In this document: one piece after another, positions 38,164 to 53,135 of the stretch | How the letters are laid out: the number at the start of each line of letters is the position of its first letter | Position numbering within the stretch: the stretch's first letter is position 1 | Assembly: GCA_964017155.1 (NCBI GenBank) | Contig: OZ024855.1 | Location: 59,929,874 to 59,993,873 of the forward strand | Length of the DNA stretch: 64,000 nucleotides | Reading direction: 5' to 3' | Origin: Oasisia sp. SBJ-2009 | Taxonomy: Eukaryota; Annelida; Polychaeta; Sabellida; Siboglinidae | The notes under the pieces: model-generated | Seen by the model: the letters and a program-made list of their open reading frames with translations, nothing else | The model's database searches: none | What the model was told of the DNA's origin: nothing | Made by a program: the position numbers and the translations under genes

Positions 38164-41100
38164 TTGGCACTGATGTACAAGTCGGACCCACCTCAACGTT
38201 GCTATTATATCAGTATTTTTGCCAACATTTGATACTTGATTAAATTAATTCATTCAATTATAATCATCTTGCGCGTATTTATGTTTTATAAACAGCGCGT
38301 CTTGGCAAACTATAGAGGTCAAAAAGACAGCGCGAATTGTGCCAGTCGCAAGCGCAGAGGTGCATGTTACTGCGCTGTGCATATGAAATGAGCGATAAAC
38401 AGTTTGTTTATGCCGACCACGCTGTCTTTTCGACCTCAAAAGTCAGCTAAGACGCGCTGTATATAAAACAATAATATGCGCAAGATGATTATAATTGATT
38501 GAATTAACAAAATCAAGTATCAAATGTTGGCCAAAATACAGTTATAATACCAAAATTTAGGTGGGCCCGACTTGTACATAAGTGCGAACACTTGCGGGCG
38601 CGTTCCTTCACGCGCACTCTCTCATAAATAAAAGCACGTATACTCTCAATTTGTTTTCAGTATTTCACTATTTGGCACTGATGTACAAGTCGGACCCACC
38701 TCAACGTTGCTATTATATCAGTATTTTTGCCAACATTTGATACTTGATTAAATTAATTCATTCAATTATAATCATCTTGCGCGTATTTATGTTTTATAAA
38801 CAGCGCGTCTTGGCAAACTGTTGAGGTCGAAAAGACAGCGCGATTTGTGCCAGTCGCAAGCGCAGCGGTGCATGTTACTGCGCTGTGCATATGAAATGAG
38901 CGATCAACAGTTTGTTTATGCCGACCACGCTGTCTTTTCGACCTCAAATGTCTGCTAAGACGCGCTGTATATAAAACAATAATATGCGCAAGATGATTAT
39001 AATTAATTGAATTAACAAAATCAAGTATCAAATGTTGGCAAAAATACAGTTATAATACCAAAATTGAGGTGGGCCCGACTTGTACATAAGTGCCAACACT
39101 TGCGGGCGCGTTCCTTCACGCGCACTCTCTCATAAATAAAAGCACGTATACTCTCAATTTGTTTTCAGTATTTCACTATTTGGCACTTATGTACAAGTCG
39201 GACCCACCTCAATGTTGCTATTATATCAGTATTTTTGCCAACATTTGATACTTGATTAAATTAATTCATTCAATTATAATCATCTTGCGCGTATTTATGT
39301 TTTATAAACAGCGCGTCTTGGCAAACTATTGAGGTCAAAAAGACAGCGCGAATTGTGCCAGTCGCAAGCGCAGAGGTGCATGTTACTGCGCTGTGCATAT
39401 GAAATGAGCGATAAACAGTTTGTTTATGCCGACCACGCTGTCTTTTCGACCTCAAAAGTCAGCTAAGACGCGCTGTATATAAAACAATAATATGCGCAAG
39501 ATGATTATAATTGATTGAATTAACAAAATGAAGTATCAAATGTTGGCCAAAATACAGTTATAATACCAAAATTGAGGTGGGCCCGACTTGTACATAAGTG
39601 CCAACACTTGCGGGCGCGTTCCTTCACGCGCACTCTCTCATAAATAAAAGCACGTATACTCTCAATTTGTTTTCAGTATTTCACTATTTGGCACTGATGT
39701 ACAAGTCGGACCCACCTCAACGTTGCTATTATATCAGAATTTTTGCCAACATTTGATACTTGATTAAATTAATTCATTCAATTATAATCATCTTGCGCGT
39801 ATTTATATTTTATAAACAGCGCGTCTTGGCAAACTGTTGAGGTCGAAAAGACAGCGCGATTTGTGCCAGTCGCAAGCGCTGCGGTGCATGTTACTGCGCT
39901 GTGCATATGAAATGAGCGATAAACAGTTTGTTTATGCCGACCACGCTGTCTTTTCGACCTCAAATGTCTGCTAAGACGCGCTGTATATAAAACAATAATA
40001 TGCGCTAGATGATTATAATTAATTGAATTAACAAAATCAAGTATCAAATGTTGGCAAAAATACAGTTATAATACCAAAATTGAGGTGGGCCCGACTTGTA
40101 CATAAGTGCCAACACTTGCGGGCGCGTTCCTTCACGCGCACTCTCTCATAAATAAAAGCACGTATACTCTCAATTTGTTTTCAGTATTTCACTATTTGGC
40201 ACTTATGTACAAGTCGGACCCACCTCAATGTTGCTATTATATCAGTATTTTTGCCAACATTTGATACTTGATTAAATTAATTCATTCGATTATAATCATC
40301 TTGCGCGTATTTATGTTTTATAAACAGCGCGTCTTGGCAAACTGTTGAGGTCGAAAAGACAGCGCGATTTGTGCCAGTCGCAAGCGCAGCGGTGCATGTT
40401 ACTGCGCTGTGCATATGAAATGAGCGATAAACAGTTTGTTTATGCCGACCACGCTGTCTTTTCGACCTCAAAAGTCTGCTAAGACGCGCTGTATATAAAA
40501 CATATATATGCGCAAGATGAATATAATTGATTGAATTAACAAAATCAAGTATCAAATGTTGGCAAAAATACAGTTATAATACAAACATTGAGGTGGGCCC
40601 GACTTGTACATAAATGCCAACACTTGCGGGCGCGTACCTTCACGCGCACTCTTTCATAAATAAAAGCACGTATACTCTCAATTTGTTTTCAGTATTTCAC
40701 TATTTGGCACTTATGTACAAGTCGGACCCACCTCAATGTTGCTATTATATCAGTATTTTTGCCAACATTTGATACTTGATTAAATTAATTCATTCAATTA
40801 TAATCATCTTGCGCGTATTTATGTTTTATAAACAGCGCGTCTTGGCAAACTATAGAGGTCAAAAAGACAGCGCGAATTGTGCCAGTCGCAAGCGCAGAGG
40901 TGCATGTTACTGCGCTGTGCATATGAAATGAGCGATAAACAGTTTGTTTATGCCGACCACGCTGTCTTTTCGACCTCAAAAGTCAGCTAAGACGCGCTGT
41001 ATATAAAACAATAATATGCGCAAGATGATTATAATTGATTGAATTAACAAAATCAAGTATCAAATGTTGGCCAAAATACAGTTATAATACCAAAATTTAG

Positions 41101-43243
41101 GTGGGCCCGACTTGTACATAAGTGCGAACACTTGCGGGCGCGTTCCTTCACGCGCACTCTCTCATAAATAAAAGCACGTATACTCTCAATTTGTTTTCAG
41201 TATTTCACTATTTGGCACTGATGTACAAGTCGGACCCACCTCAACGTTGCTATTATATCAGTATTTTTGCCAACATTTGATACTTGATTAAATTAATTCA
41301 TTCAATTATAATCATCTTGCGCGTATTTATGTTTTATAAACAGCGCGTCTTGGCAAACTGTTGAGGTCGAAAAGACAGCGCGATTTGTGCCAGTCGCAAG
41401 CGCAGCGGTGCATGTTACTGCGCTGTGCATATGAAATGAGCGATCAACAGTTTGTTTATGCCGACCACGCTGTCTTTTCGACCTCAAATGTCTGCTAAGA
41501 CGCGCTGTATATAAAACAATAATATGCGCAAGATGATTATAATTAATTGAATTAACAAAATCAAGTATCAAATGTTGGCAAAAATACAGTTATAATACCA
41601 AAATTGAGGTGGGCCCGACTTGTACATAAGTGCCAACACTTGCGGGCGCGTTCCTTCACGCGCACTCTCTCATAAATAAAAGCACGTATACTCTCAATTT
41701 GTTTTCAGTATTTCACTATTTGGCACTTATGTACAAGTCGGACCCACCTCAATGTTGCTATTATATCAGTATTTTTGCCAACATTTGATACTTGATTAAA
41801 TTAATTCATTCAATTATAATCATCTTGCGCGTATTTATGTTTTATAAACAGCGCGTCTTGGCAAACTATTGAGGTCAAAAAGACAGCGCGAATTGTGCCA
41901 GTCGCAAGCGCAGAGGTGCATGTTACTGCGCTGTGCATATGAAATGAGCGATAAACAGTTTGTTTATGCCGACCACGCTGTCTTTTCGACCTCAAAAGTC
42001 AGCTAAGACGCGCTGTATATAAAACAATAATATGCGCAAGATGATTATAATTGATTGAATTAACAAAATGAAGTATCAAATGTTGGCCAAAATACAGTTA
42101 TAATACCAAAATTGAGGTGGGCCCGACTTGTACATAAGTGCCAACACTTGCGGGCGCGTTCCTTCACGCGCACTCTCTCATAAATAAAAGCACGTATACT
42201 CTCAATTTGTTTTCAGTATTTCACTATTTGGCACTGATGTACAAGTCGGACCCACCTCAACGTTGCTATTATATCAGAATTTTTGCCAACATTTGATACT
42301 TGATTAAATTAATTCATTCAATTATAATCATCTTGCGCGTATTTATATTTTATAAACAGCGCGTCTTGGCAAACTGTTGAGGTCGAAAAGACAGCGCGAT
42401 TTGTGCCAGTCGCAAGCGCTGCGGTGCATGTTACTGCGCTGTGCATATGAAATGAGCGATAAACAGTTTGTTTATGCCGACCACGCTGTCTTTTCGACCT
42501 CAAATGTCTGCTAAGACGCGCTGTATATAAAACAATAATATGCGCTAGATGATTATAATTAATTGAATTAACAAAATCAAGTATCAAATGTTGGCAAAAA
42601 TACAGTTATAATACCAAAATTGAGGTGGGCCCGACTTGTACATAAGTGCCAACACTTGCGGGCGCGTTCCTTCACGCGCACTCTCTCATAAATAAAAGCA
42701 CGTATACTCTCAATTTGTTTTCAGTATTTCACTATTTGGCACTTATGTACAAGTCGGACCCACCTCAATGTTGCTATTATATCAGTATTTTTGCCAACAT
42801 TTGATACTTGATTAAATTAATTCATTCGATTATAATCATCTTGCGCGTATTTATGTTTTATAAACAGCGCGTCTTGGCAAACTGTTGAGGTCGAAAAGAC
42901 AGCGCGATTTGTGCCAGTCGCAAGCGCAGCGGTGCATGTTACTGCGCTGTGCATATGAAATGAGCGATAAACAGTTTGTTTATGCCGACCACGCTGTCTT
43001 TTCGACCTCAAAAGTCTGCTAAGACGCGCTGTATATAAAACATATATATGCGCAAGATGAATATAATTGATTGAATTAACAAAATCAAGTATCAAATGTT
43101 GGCAAAAATACAGTTATAATACAAACATTGAGGTGGGCCCGACTTGTACATAAATGCCAACACTTGCGGGCGCGTACCTTCACGCGCACTCTTTCATAAA
43201 TAAAAGCACGTATACTCTCAATTTGTTTTCAGTATTTCACTAT
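38164..43243. repeat. Tandem 5-monomer higher-order repeat (2 x 2540 bp)
   Basis: Units 38164-40703 and 40704-43243 share a full series of rare marks in order: ACTATAGAGG with AAAATTTAGG and AGTGCGAACAC; GCGATCAACAG; AACAAAATGAAG; ATCAGAATTTTTG with TTATATTTTATAAAC and AGCGCTGCGG; ATTCGATTATAATC with ATACAAACATTG. In the marker sites I compared, the two units differ only near the start (spacer and outer left arm), so this duplication looks young. Confidence 0.88.
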
Positions 43244-44259
43244 TTGGCACTTATGTACAAGTCGGACCCACCTCAATGTTGCTATTATATCAGTATTTTT
43301 GCCAACATTTGATACTTGATTAAATTAATTAATTCAATTATAATCATCTTGCGCGTATTTATGTTTTATAAACAGCGCGTCTTGGCAAACTATTAAGGTC
43401 AAAAAGACAGCGCGAATTGTGCCAGTCGCAAGCGCAGAGGTGCATGTTACTGCGGTGTGCATATGAAATGAGCGATAAACAGTTTGTTTATGCCGACCAC
43501 GCTGTCTTTTCGACCTCAAAAGTCAGCTAAGACGCGCTGTATATAAAACAATAATATGCGCAAGATGATTATAATTGATTGAATTAACAAAATCAAGTAT
43601 CAAATGTTGGCCAAAATACAGTTATAATACCAAAATTGAGGTGGGCCCGACTTGTACATAAGTGCCAACACTTGCGGGCGCGTTCCTTCACGCGCACTCT
43701 CTCATAAATAAAAGCACGTATACTCTCAATTTGTTTTCAGTATTTCACTATTTGGCACTGATGTACAAGTCGCACCCACCTCAATGTTGCTATTATATCA
43801 GTATTTTTGCCAACATTTGATACTTGATTAAATTAATTCATTCAATTATAATCATCTTGCGCGTATTTATGTTTTATAAACAGCGCGTCTTGGCAAACTA
43901 TTGAGGTCAAAAAGACAGCGCGAATTGTGCCAGTCGCAAGCGCAGAGGTGCATGTTACTGCGCTGTGCATATGAAATGAGCGATAAACAGTTTGTTTATG
44001 CCGACCACGCTGTCTTTTCGACCTCAAAAGTCAGCTAAGACGCGCTGTATATAAAACAATAATATGCGCTAGATGATTATAATTAATTGAATTAACAAAA
44101 TCAAGTATCAAATGTTGGCAAAAATACAGTTATAATACCAAAATTGAGGTGGGCCCGACTTGTACATAAGTGCCAACACTTGCGGGCGCGTTCCTTCACG
44201 CGCACTCTCTCATAAATAAAAGCACGTATACTCTCAATTTGTTTTCAGTATTTCACTAT
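43244..44259. repeat. Two monomers between the 5-mer and 7-mer blocks
   Basis: Monomers at 43244 and 43752 separate two ordered blocks. The first carries TTAATTAATTCAATT in place of TTAATTCATTCAATT, and the second GTCGCACCCACC in place of GTCGGACCCACC; I did not find either elsewhere. No other content is visible. Confidence 0.7.
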
Positions 44260-47200
44260 TTGGCACTTATGTACAAGTCGGACCCACCTCAATGTTGCTA
44301 TTATATCAGTATTTTTGCCAACATTTGATACTTGATTAAATTAATTCATTCGATTATAATCATCTTGCGCGTATTTATGTTTTATAAACAGCGCGTCTTG
44401 GCAAACTGTTGAGGTCGAAAAGACAGCGCGATTTGTGCCAGTCGCAAGCGCAGCGGTGCATGTTACTGCGCTGTGCATATGAAATGAGCGATAAACAGTT
44501 TGTTTATGCCGACCACGCTGTCTTTTCGACCTCAAAAGTCAGCTAAGACGCGCTGTATATAAAACATATATATGCGCAAGATGAATATAATTGATTGAAT
44601 TAACAAAATCAAGTATCAAATGTTGGCAAAAATACAGTTATAATACCAACATTGAGGTGGGCCCGACTTGTACATAAATGCCAACACTCGCGGGCCCGTA
44701 CCTTCACGCGCACTCTTTCATAAATAAAAGCACGTATACTCTCAATTTGTTTTCAGTATTTCACTATTTGGCACTTATGTACAAGTCGGACCCACCTCAA
44801 TGTTGCTATTATATCAGTATTTTTGCCAACATTTGATACTTGATTAAATTAATTCATTCAATTATAATCATCTTGCGCGTATTTATGTTTTATAAACAGC
44901 GCGTCTTGGCAAACTTTTGAGGTCAAAAAGTCAGCGCGAATTGTGCCATTCGCAAGCGCAGAGGTGCATGTTACTGCGCTGTGCATATGAAATGAGCGAT
45001 AAACAGTTTGTTTATGCCGACCACGCTGTCTTTTCGACCTCAAAAGTCAGCTAAGACGCGCTGTATATAAAACAATAATATGCGCAAGATGATTATAATT
45101 GATTGAATTAACAAAATCAAGTATCAAATGTTGGCAAAAATACAGTTATAATACCAAAATTGAGGTGGGCCCGACTTGTACATAAGTGCCAACACTTGCG
45201 GGCGCGTTCCTTCACGCGCACTCTCTCATAAATAAAAGCACGTATACTCTCAATTTGTTTTCAGTATTTCACTATTTGGCTCTGATGTACAAGTCGGACC
45301 CACCTCAACGTTGCTATTATATCAGTATTTTTGCCAACATTTGATACTTGATTAAATTAATTCATTCAATTATAATCATCTTGCGCGTATTTATGTTTTA
45401 TAAACAGCGCGTCTTGGCAAACTATTGAGGTCAAAAAGACAGCGCGAATTTTGCCAGTCGCAAGCGCAGAGGTGCATGTTACTGCGCTGTGCATATGAAA
45501 TGAGCGATAAACAGTTTGTTTATGCCGACCACGCTGTCTTTTCGACCTCAAAAGTCAGCTAAGACGCGCTGTATATAAAACAATAATATGCGCTAGATGA
45601 TTATAATTAATTGAATTAACAAAATCAAGTATCAAATGTTGGCAAAAATACAGTTATAATACCAAAATTGAGGTGGGCCCGACTTGTACATAAGTGCCAA
45701 CACTTGCGGGCGCGTTCCTTCACGCGCACTCTCTCATAAATAAAAGCACGTATACTCTCAATTTGTTTTCAGTATTTCACTATTTGGCACTGATGTACAA
45801 GTCGGACCCACCTCAACGTTGCTATTATATCAGTATTTTTGCCAACATTTGATACTTGATTAAATTAATTCATTCAATTATAATCATCTTGCGCGTATTT
45901 ATGTTTTATAAACAGCGCGTCTTGGCAAACTATAGAGGTCAAAAAGACAGCGCGAATTGTGCCAGTCGCAAGCGCAGAGGTGCATGTTACTGCGCTGTGC
46001 ATATGAAATGAGCGATAAACAGTTTGTTTATGCCGACCACGCTGTCTTTTCGACCTCAAAAGTCAGCTAAGACGCGCTGTATATAAAACAATAATATGCG
46101 CAAGATGATTATAATTAATTGAATTAACAAAATCAAGTATCAAATGTTGGCAAAAATACAGTTATAATACTAAAATTGAGGTGGGCCCGACTTGTACATA
46201 AGTGCCAACACTTGCGGGCGCGTTCCTTCACGCGCACTCTCTCATAAATAAAAGCACGTATACTCTCAATTTGTTTTCAGTATTTCACTATTTGGCACTG
46301 ATGTACAAGTCGGACCCACCTCAACGTTGCTATTATATCAGTATTTTTGCCAACATTTGATACTTGATTAAATTAATTCATTCAATTATAATCATCTTGC
46401 GCGTATTTATGTTTTATAAACAGCGCGTCTTGGCAAACTATAGAGGTCAAAAAGACAGCGCGAATTGTGCCAGTCGCAAGCGCAGAGGTGCATGTTACTG
46501 CGCTGTGCATATGAAATGAGCGATAAACAGTTTGTTTATGCCGACCACGCTGTCTTTTCGACCTCAAAAGTCAGCTAAGACGCGCTGTATATAAAACAAT
46601 AATATGCGCAAGATGATTATAATTGATTGAATTAACAAAATCAAGTATCAAATGTTGGCCAAAATACAGTTATAATACCAAAATTTAGGTGGGCCCGACT
46701 TGTACATAAGTGCGAACACTTGCGGGCGCGTTCCTTCACGCGCACTCTCTCATAAATAAAAGCACGTATACTCTCAATTTGTTTTCAGTATTTCACTATT
46801 TGGCACTGATGTACAAGTCGGACCCACCTCAACGTTGCTATTATATCAGTATTTTTGCCAACATTTGATACTTGATTAAATTAATTCATTCAATTATAAT
46901 CATCTTGCGCGTATTTATGTTTTATAAACAGCGCGTCTTGGCAAACTGTTGAGGTCGAAAAGACAGCGCGATTTGTGCCAGTCGCAAGCGCAGCGGTGCA
47001 TGTTACTGCGCTGTGCATATGAAATGAGCGATCAACAGTTTGTTTATGCCGACCACGCTGTCTTTTCGACCTCAAATGTCTGCTAAGACGCGCTGTATAT
47101 AAAACAATAATATGCGCAAGATGATTATAATTAATTGAATTAACAAAATCAAGTATCAAATGTTGGCAAAAATACAGTTATAATACCAAAATTGAGGTGG

Positions 47201-50200
47201 GCCCGACTTGTACATAAGTGCCAACACTTGCGGGCGCGTTCCTTCACGCGCACTCTCTCATAAATAAAAGCACGTATACTCTCAATTTGTTTTCAGTATT
47301 TCACTATTTGGCACTTATGTACAAGTCGGACCCACCTCAATGTTGCTATTATATCAGTATTTTTGCCAACATTTGATACTTGATTAAATTAATTCATTCA
47401 ATTATAATCATCTTGCGCGTATTTATGTTTTATAAACAGCGCGTCTTGGCAAACTATTGAGGTCAAAAAGACAGCGCGAATTGTGCCAGTCGCAAGCGCA
47501 GAGGTGCATGTTACTGCGCTGTGCATATGAAATGAGCGATAAACAGTTTGTTTATGCCGACCACGCTGTCTTTTCGACCTCAAAAGTCAGCTAAGACGCG
47601 CTGTATATAAAACAATAATATGCGCTAGATGATTATAATTAATTGAATTAACAAAATCAAGTATCAAATGTTGGCAAAAATACAGTTATAATACCAAAAT
47701 TGAGGTGGGCCCGACTTGTACATAAGTGCCAACACTTGCGGGCGCGTTCCTTCACGCGCACTCTCTCATAAATAAAAGCACGTATACTCTCAATTTGTTT
47801 TCAGTATTTCACTATTTGGCACTTATGTACAAGTCGGACCCACCTCAATGTTGCTATTATATCAGTATTTTTGCCAACATTTGATACTTGATTAAATTAA
47901 TTCATTCGATTATAATCATCTTGCGCGTATTTATGTTTTATAAACAGCGCGTCTTGGCAAACTGTTGAGGTCGAAAAGACAGCGCGATTTGTGCCAGTCG
48001 CAAGCGCAGCGGTGCATGTTACTGCGCTGTGCATATGAAATGAGCGATAAACAGTTTGTTTATGCCGACCACGCTGTCTTTTCGACCTCAAAAGTCAGCT
48101 AAGACGCGCTGTATATAAAACATATATATGCGCAAGATGAATATAATTGATTGAATTAACAAAATCAAGTATCAAATGTTGGCAAAAATACAGTTATAAT
48201 ACCAACATTGAGGTGGGCCCGACTTGTACATAAATGCCAACACTTGCGGGCCCGTACCTTCACGCGCACTCTTTCATAAATAAAAGCACGTATACTCTCA
48301 ATTTGTTTTCAGTATTTCACTATTTGGCACTTATGTACAAGTCGGACCCACCTCAATGTTGCTATTATATCAGTATTTTTGCCAACATTTGATACTTGAT
48401 TAAATTAATTCATTCAATTATAATCATCTTGCGCGTATTTATGTTTTATAAACAGCGCGTCTTGGCAAACTTTTGAGGTCAAAAAGTCAGCGCGAATTGT
48501 GCCATTCGCAAGCGCAGAGGTGCATGTTACTGCGCTGTGCATATGAAATGAGCGATAAACAGTTTGTTTATGCCGACCACGCTGTCTTTTCGACCTCAAA
48601 AGTCAGCTAAGACGCGCTGTATATAAAACAATAATATGCGCAAGATGATTATAATTGATTGAATTAACAAAATCAAGTATCAAATGTTGGCAAAAATACA
48701 GTTATAATACCAAAATTGAGGTGGGCCCGACTTGTACATAAGTGCCAACACTTGCGGGCGCGTTCCTTCACGCGCACTCTCTCATAAATAAAAGCACGTA
48801 TACTCTCAATTTGTTTTCAGTATTTCACTATTTGGCTCTGATGTACAAGTCGGACCCACCTCAACGTTGCTATTATATCAGTATTTTTGCCAACATTTGA
48901 TACTTGATTAAATTAATTCATTCAATTATAATCATCTTGCGCGTATTTATGTTTTATAAACAGCGCGTCTTGGCAAACTATTGAGGTCAAAAAGACAGCG
49001 CGAATTTTGCCAGTCGCAAGCGCAGAGGTGCATGTTACTGCGCTGTGCATATGAAATGAGCGATAAACAGTTTGTTTATGCCGACCACGCTGTCTTTTCG
49101 ACCTCAAAAGTCAGCTAAGACGCGCTGTATATAAAACAATAATATGCGCTAGATGATTATAATTAATTGAATTAACAAAATCAAGTATCAAATGTTGGCA
49201 AAAATACAGTTATAATACCAAAATTGAGGTGGGCCCGACTTGTACATAAGTGCCAACACTTGCGGGCGCGTTCCTTCACGCGCACTCTCTCATAAATAAA
49301 AGCACGTATACTCTCAATTTGTTTTCAGTATTTCACTATTTGGCACTGATGTACAAGTCGGACCCACCTCAACGTTGCTATTATATCAGTATTTTTGCCA
49401 ACATTTGATACTTGATTAAATTAATTCATTCAATTATAATCATCTTGCGCGTATTTATGTTTTATAAACAGCGCGTCTTGGCAAACTATAGAGGTCAAAA
49501 AGACAGCGCGAATTGTGCCAGTCGCAAGCGCAGAGGTGCATGTTACTGCGCTGTGCATATGAAATGAGCGATAAACAGTTTGTTTATGCCGACCACGCTG
49601 TCTTTTCGACCTCAAAAGTCAGCTAAGACGCGCTGTATATAAAACAATAATATGCGCAAGATGATTATAATTGATTGAATTAACAAAATCAAGTATCAAA
49701 TGTTGGCCAAAATACAGTTATAATACCAAAATTTAGGTGGGCCCGACTTGTACATAAGTGCGAACACTTGCGGGCGCGTTCCTTCACGCGCACTCTCTCA
49801 TAAATAAAAGCACGTATACTCTCAATTTGTTTTCAGTATTTCACTATTTGGCACTGATGTACAAGTCGGACCCACCTCAACGTTGCTATTATATCAGTAT
49901 TTTTGCCAACATTTGATACTTGATTAAATTAATTCATTCAATTATAATCATCTTGCGCGTATTTATGTTTTATAAACAGCGCGTCTTGGCAAACTGTTGA
50001 GGTCGAAAAGACAGCGCGATTTGTGCCAGTCGCAAGCGCAGCGGTGCATGTTACTGCGCTGTGCATATGAAATGAGCGATCAACAGTTTGTTTATGCCGA
50101 CCACGCTGTCTTTTCGACCTCAAATGTCTGCTAAGACGCGCTGTATATAAAACAATAATATGCGCAAGATGATTATAATTAATTGAATTAACAAAATCAA

Positions 50201-50355
50201 GTATCAAATGTTGGCAAAAATACAGTTATAATACCAAAATTGAGGTGGGCCCGACTTGTACATAAGTGCCAACACTTGCGGGCGCGTTCCTTCACGCGCA
50301 CTCTCTCATAAATAAAAGCACGTATACTCTCAATTTGTTTTCAGTATTTCACTAT
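44260..50355. repeat. Higher-order repeat of 7 then 5-6 monomers (3556 bp offset)
   Basis: Monomers 44260, 44768, 45276 and 45784 match 47816, 48324, 48832 and 49340 in order. Marks are ATTCGATTATAATC with CGGGCCCGTACC; AACTTTTGAGG with AAGTCAGCGCG; GCGAATTTTGCC; ACTATAGAGG. The first unit has an extra ACTATAGAGG monomer (46292) before the GCGATCAACAG monomer (46800, matching 49848), so it is one monomer longer. It shares ingredients with the 38164-43243 block, which implies exchange between blocks. Confidence 0.82.
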
Positions 50356-52383
50356 TTGGCACTTATGTACAAGTCGGACCCACCTCAATGTTGCTATTAT
50401 ATCAGTATTTTTGCCAACATTTGTTACTTGATTAAATTAATTCATTCAATTATAATCATCTTGCGCGTATTTATGTTTTATAAACAGCGCGTCTTGGCAA
50501 ACTATTGAGGTCAAAAAGTCAGCGCGAATTGTGCCATTCGCAAGCGCAGAGGTGCATGTTACTGCGCTGTGCATATGAAATGAGCGATAAACAGTTTGTT
50601 TATGCCGACCACGCTGTCTTTTCGACCTCAAAAGTCAGCTAAGACGCGCTGTATATAAAACAATAATATGCGCAAGATGATTATAATTGATTGAATTAAC
50701 AAAATCAAGTATCAAATGTTGGCCAAAATACAGTTATAATACCAAAATTGAGGTGGGCCCGACTTGTACATAAGTGCCAACACTTGCGGGCGCGTTCCTT
50801 CACGCGCACTCTCTCATAAATAAAAGCACGTATACTCTCAATTTGTTTTCAGTATTTCACTATTTGGCTCTGATGTACAAGTCGGACCCACCTCAACGTT
50901 GCTATTATATCAGTATTTTTGCCAACATTTGATACTTGATTAAATTAATTCATTCAATTATAATCATCTTGCGCGTATTTATGTTTTATAAACAGCGCGT
51001 CTTGGCAAACTATTAAGGTCAAAAAGACAGCGCGAATTGTGCCAGTCGCAAGCGCAGAGGTGCATGTTACTGCGGTGTGCATATGAAAAGAGCGATAAAC
51101 AGTTTGTTTATGCCGACCACGCTGTCTTTTCGACCTCAAAAGTCAGCTAAGACGCGCTGTATATAAAACAATAATATGCGCAAGATGATTATAATTGATT
51201 GAATTAACAAAATCAAGTATCAAATGTTGGCCAAAATACAGTTATAATACCAAAATTGAGGTGGGCCCGACTTGTACATAAGTGCCAACACTTGCGGGCG
51301 CGTTCCTTCACGCGCACTCTCTCATAAATAAAAGCACGTATACTCTCAATTTGTTTTCAGTATTTCACTATTTGGCACTGATGTACAAGTCGGACCCACC
51401 TCAACGTTGCTATTATATCAGTATTTTTGCCAACATTTGATACTTGATTAAATTAATTCATTCAATTATAAGCATCTTGCGCGTATTTATGTTTTATAAA
51501 CAGCGCGTCTTGGCAAACTATTGAGGTCAAAAAGTCAGCGCGAATTGTGCCATTCGCAAGCGCAGAGGTGCATGTTACTGCGCTGTGCATATGAAATGAG
51601 CGATAAACAGTTTGTTTTTGCCGACCACGCTGTCTTTTCGACCTCAAAAGTCAGCTAAGACGCGCTGTATATAAAACAATAATATGCGCAAGATGATTAT
51701 AATTGATTGAATTAACAAAATCAAGTATCAAATGTTGGCCAAAATACAGTTATAATACCAAAATTGAGGTGGGCCCGACTTGTACATAAGTGCCAACACT
51801 TGCGGGCGCGTTCCTTCACGCGCACTCTCTCATAAATAAAAGCACGTATACTCTCAATTTGTTTTCAGTATTTCACTATTTGGCTCTGATGTACAAGTCG
51901 GACCCACCTCAACGTTGCTATTATATCAGTATTTTTGCCAACAGTTGATACTTGATTAAATTAATTCATTCAATTATAATCATCTTGCGCGTATTTATGT
52001 TTTATAAACAGCGCGTCTTGGCAAACTTTTGAGGTCGAAAAGACAGCGCGAATTGTGCCAGTCGCAAGCGCAGAGGTGCGTGTTACTGCGCTGTGCATAT
52101 GAAATGAGCGATAAACAGTTTGTTTATGCTGACCACGCTGTCTTTTCGACCTCAAAAGTCTGCTAAGACGCGCTGTATATAAAACATTAATATGCGCAAG
52201 ATGATTATAATTGATTGAATTAACAAAATCATGTATCAAATGTTGGCAAAGATACAGTTATAATACCAAAATTGAGGTGGGCCCGACTTGTACATAAGTG
52301 CCAACACTTGCGGGCGCGTACCTTCACGCGCAATCTCTCATAAAAGCACGTATACTCTCAATTTGTTTTCAGTATTTCACTAT
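50356..52383. repeat. Right-hand monomers of the 508-bp type, entering the divergent edge
   Basis: Four monomers (50356, 50864, 51372, 51880) carry mixed subtype marks and private changes such as ATTTGTTACTTG near 50420, ATAAGCATC near 51471, and GTTTGTTTTTGCC near 51613. The monomer at 51880 already shows edge features (AACAGTTGATAC, ATCATGTATC, CAAAGATACAG, GAGGTCGAAAAGAC) and ends in the shortened CATAAAAGC spacer, making it 504 bp. Confidence 0.75.
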
Positions 52384-53135
52384 TTGGCACTAATGTACAA
52401 GTCGGACCCACCTCAATGTTGCTATTATATCAGTATTTTTGCCAACATTTGATACTTGATTAAATTAATTCATTCAATTATAATCATCTTGCGCGTATTT
52501 ATGTTTTATAAACAGCGCGTCTTGGCAAACTTTTGAGGTCGAAAAGACAGGGCGATTTGTGCCAGTCGCAAGCGCAGCGGTGCATGTTACTACGCTGTGC
52601 ATATGAATTGAGCGATAAACAATTTGTTTATGCCGACCACGCTGTCTTTTCGACCTTAAAAGTCTGCTGAGACGCGCTGGTTATAAAACATAAATATGCG
52701 CAAGATGATTATAATTGATTGAATTAACAAAATCAAGTATCAAATGTTGGCAAAGATACAGTTATAATACCAAAATTGAGGTGGGCCCGACTTGTACATA
52801 AGTGCCAACACTTGCGGACGCGTTCCTTCACGCGCACTCTCTCATAAATAAAAGCACGTATACTCTCAATTTGTTTTCAGTATTTCACTATTTGGCACTT
52901 ATGTACAAGTCGGACCCACCTCAATGTTGCTATTATATCAGTATTTTTGCCAACATTTGATACTTGATTAAATTAATTCATTCAATTATAATCATCTTGC
53001 GCGTATTTATGTTTGATAAACAGCGCGTCTTGGCAAACTTTTGAGGTCGAAAAGACAGCGCGAATTGTGCCAGTCGCAAGCGCAGAGGTGCATGTTACTG
53101 CGCTGTGCATATGAAATGAGCGATAAACAGTTTGT
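52384..53135. repeat. Divergent edge monomers left of LINE copy 1
   Basis: One full monomer (52384-52891) and the left half of the interrupted one. They carry edge variants: ACTAATGTAC, GACAGGGCGATTTG, TACTACGCTG, ATGAATTGAGCG, AACAATTTG, GACCTTAAAAG, GCTGAGACGCGCTGGTTATAAAAC. Some of these (ATGAATTGAGCG, GACCTTAAAAG, CTGGTTATAAAAC) recur in monomers at 57435 and 62482, so the edge forms its own homogenisation group. Confidence 0.85.
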
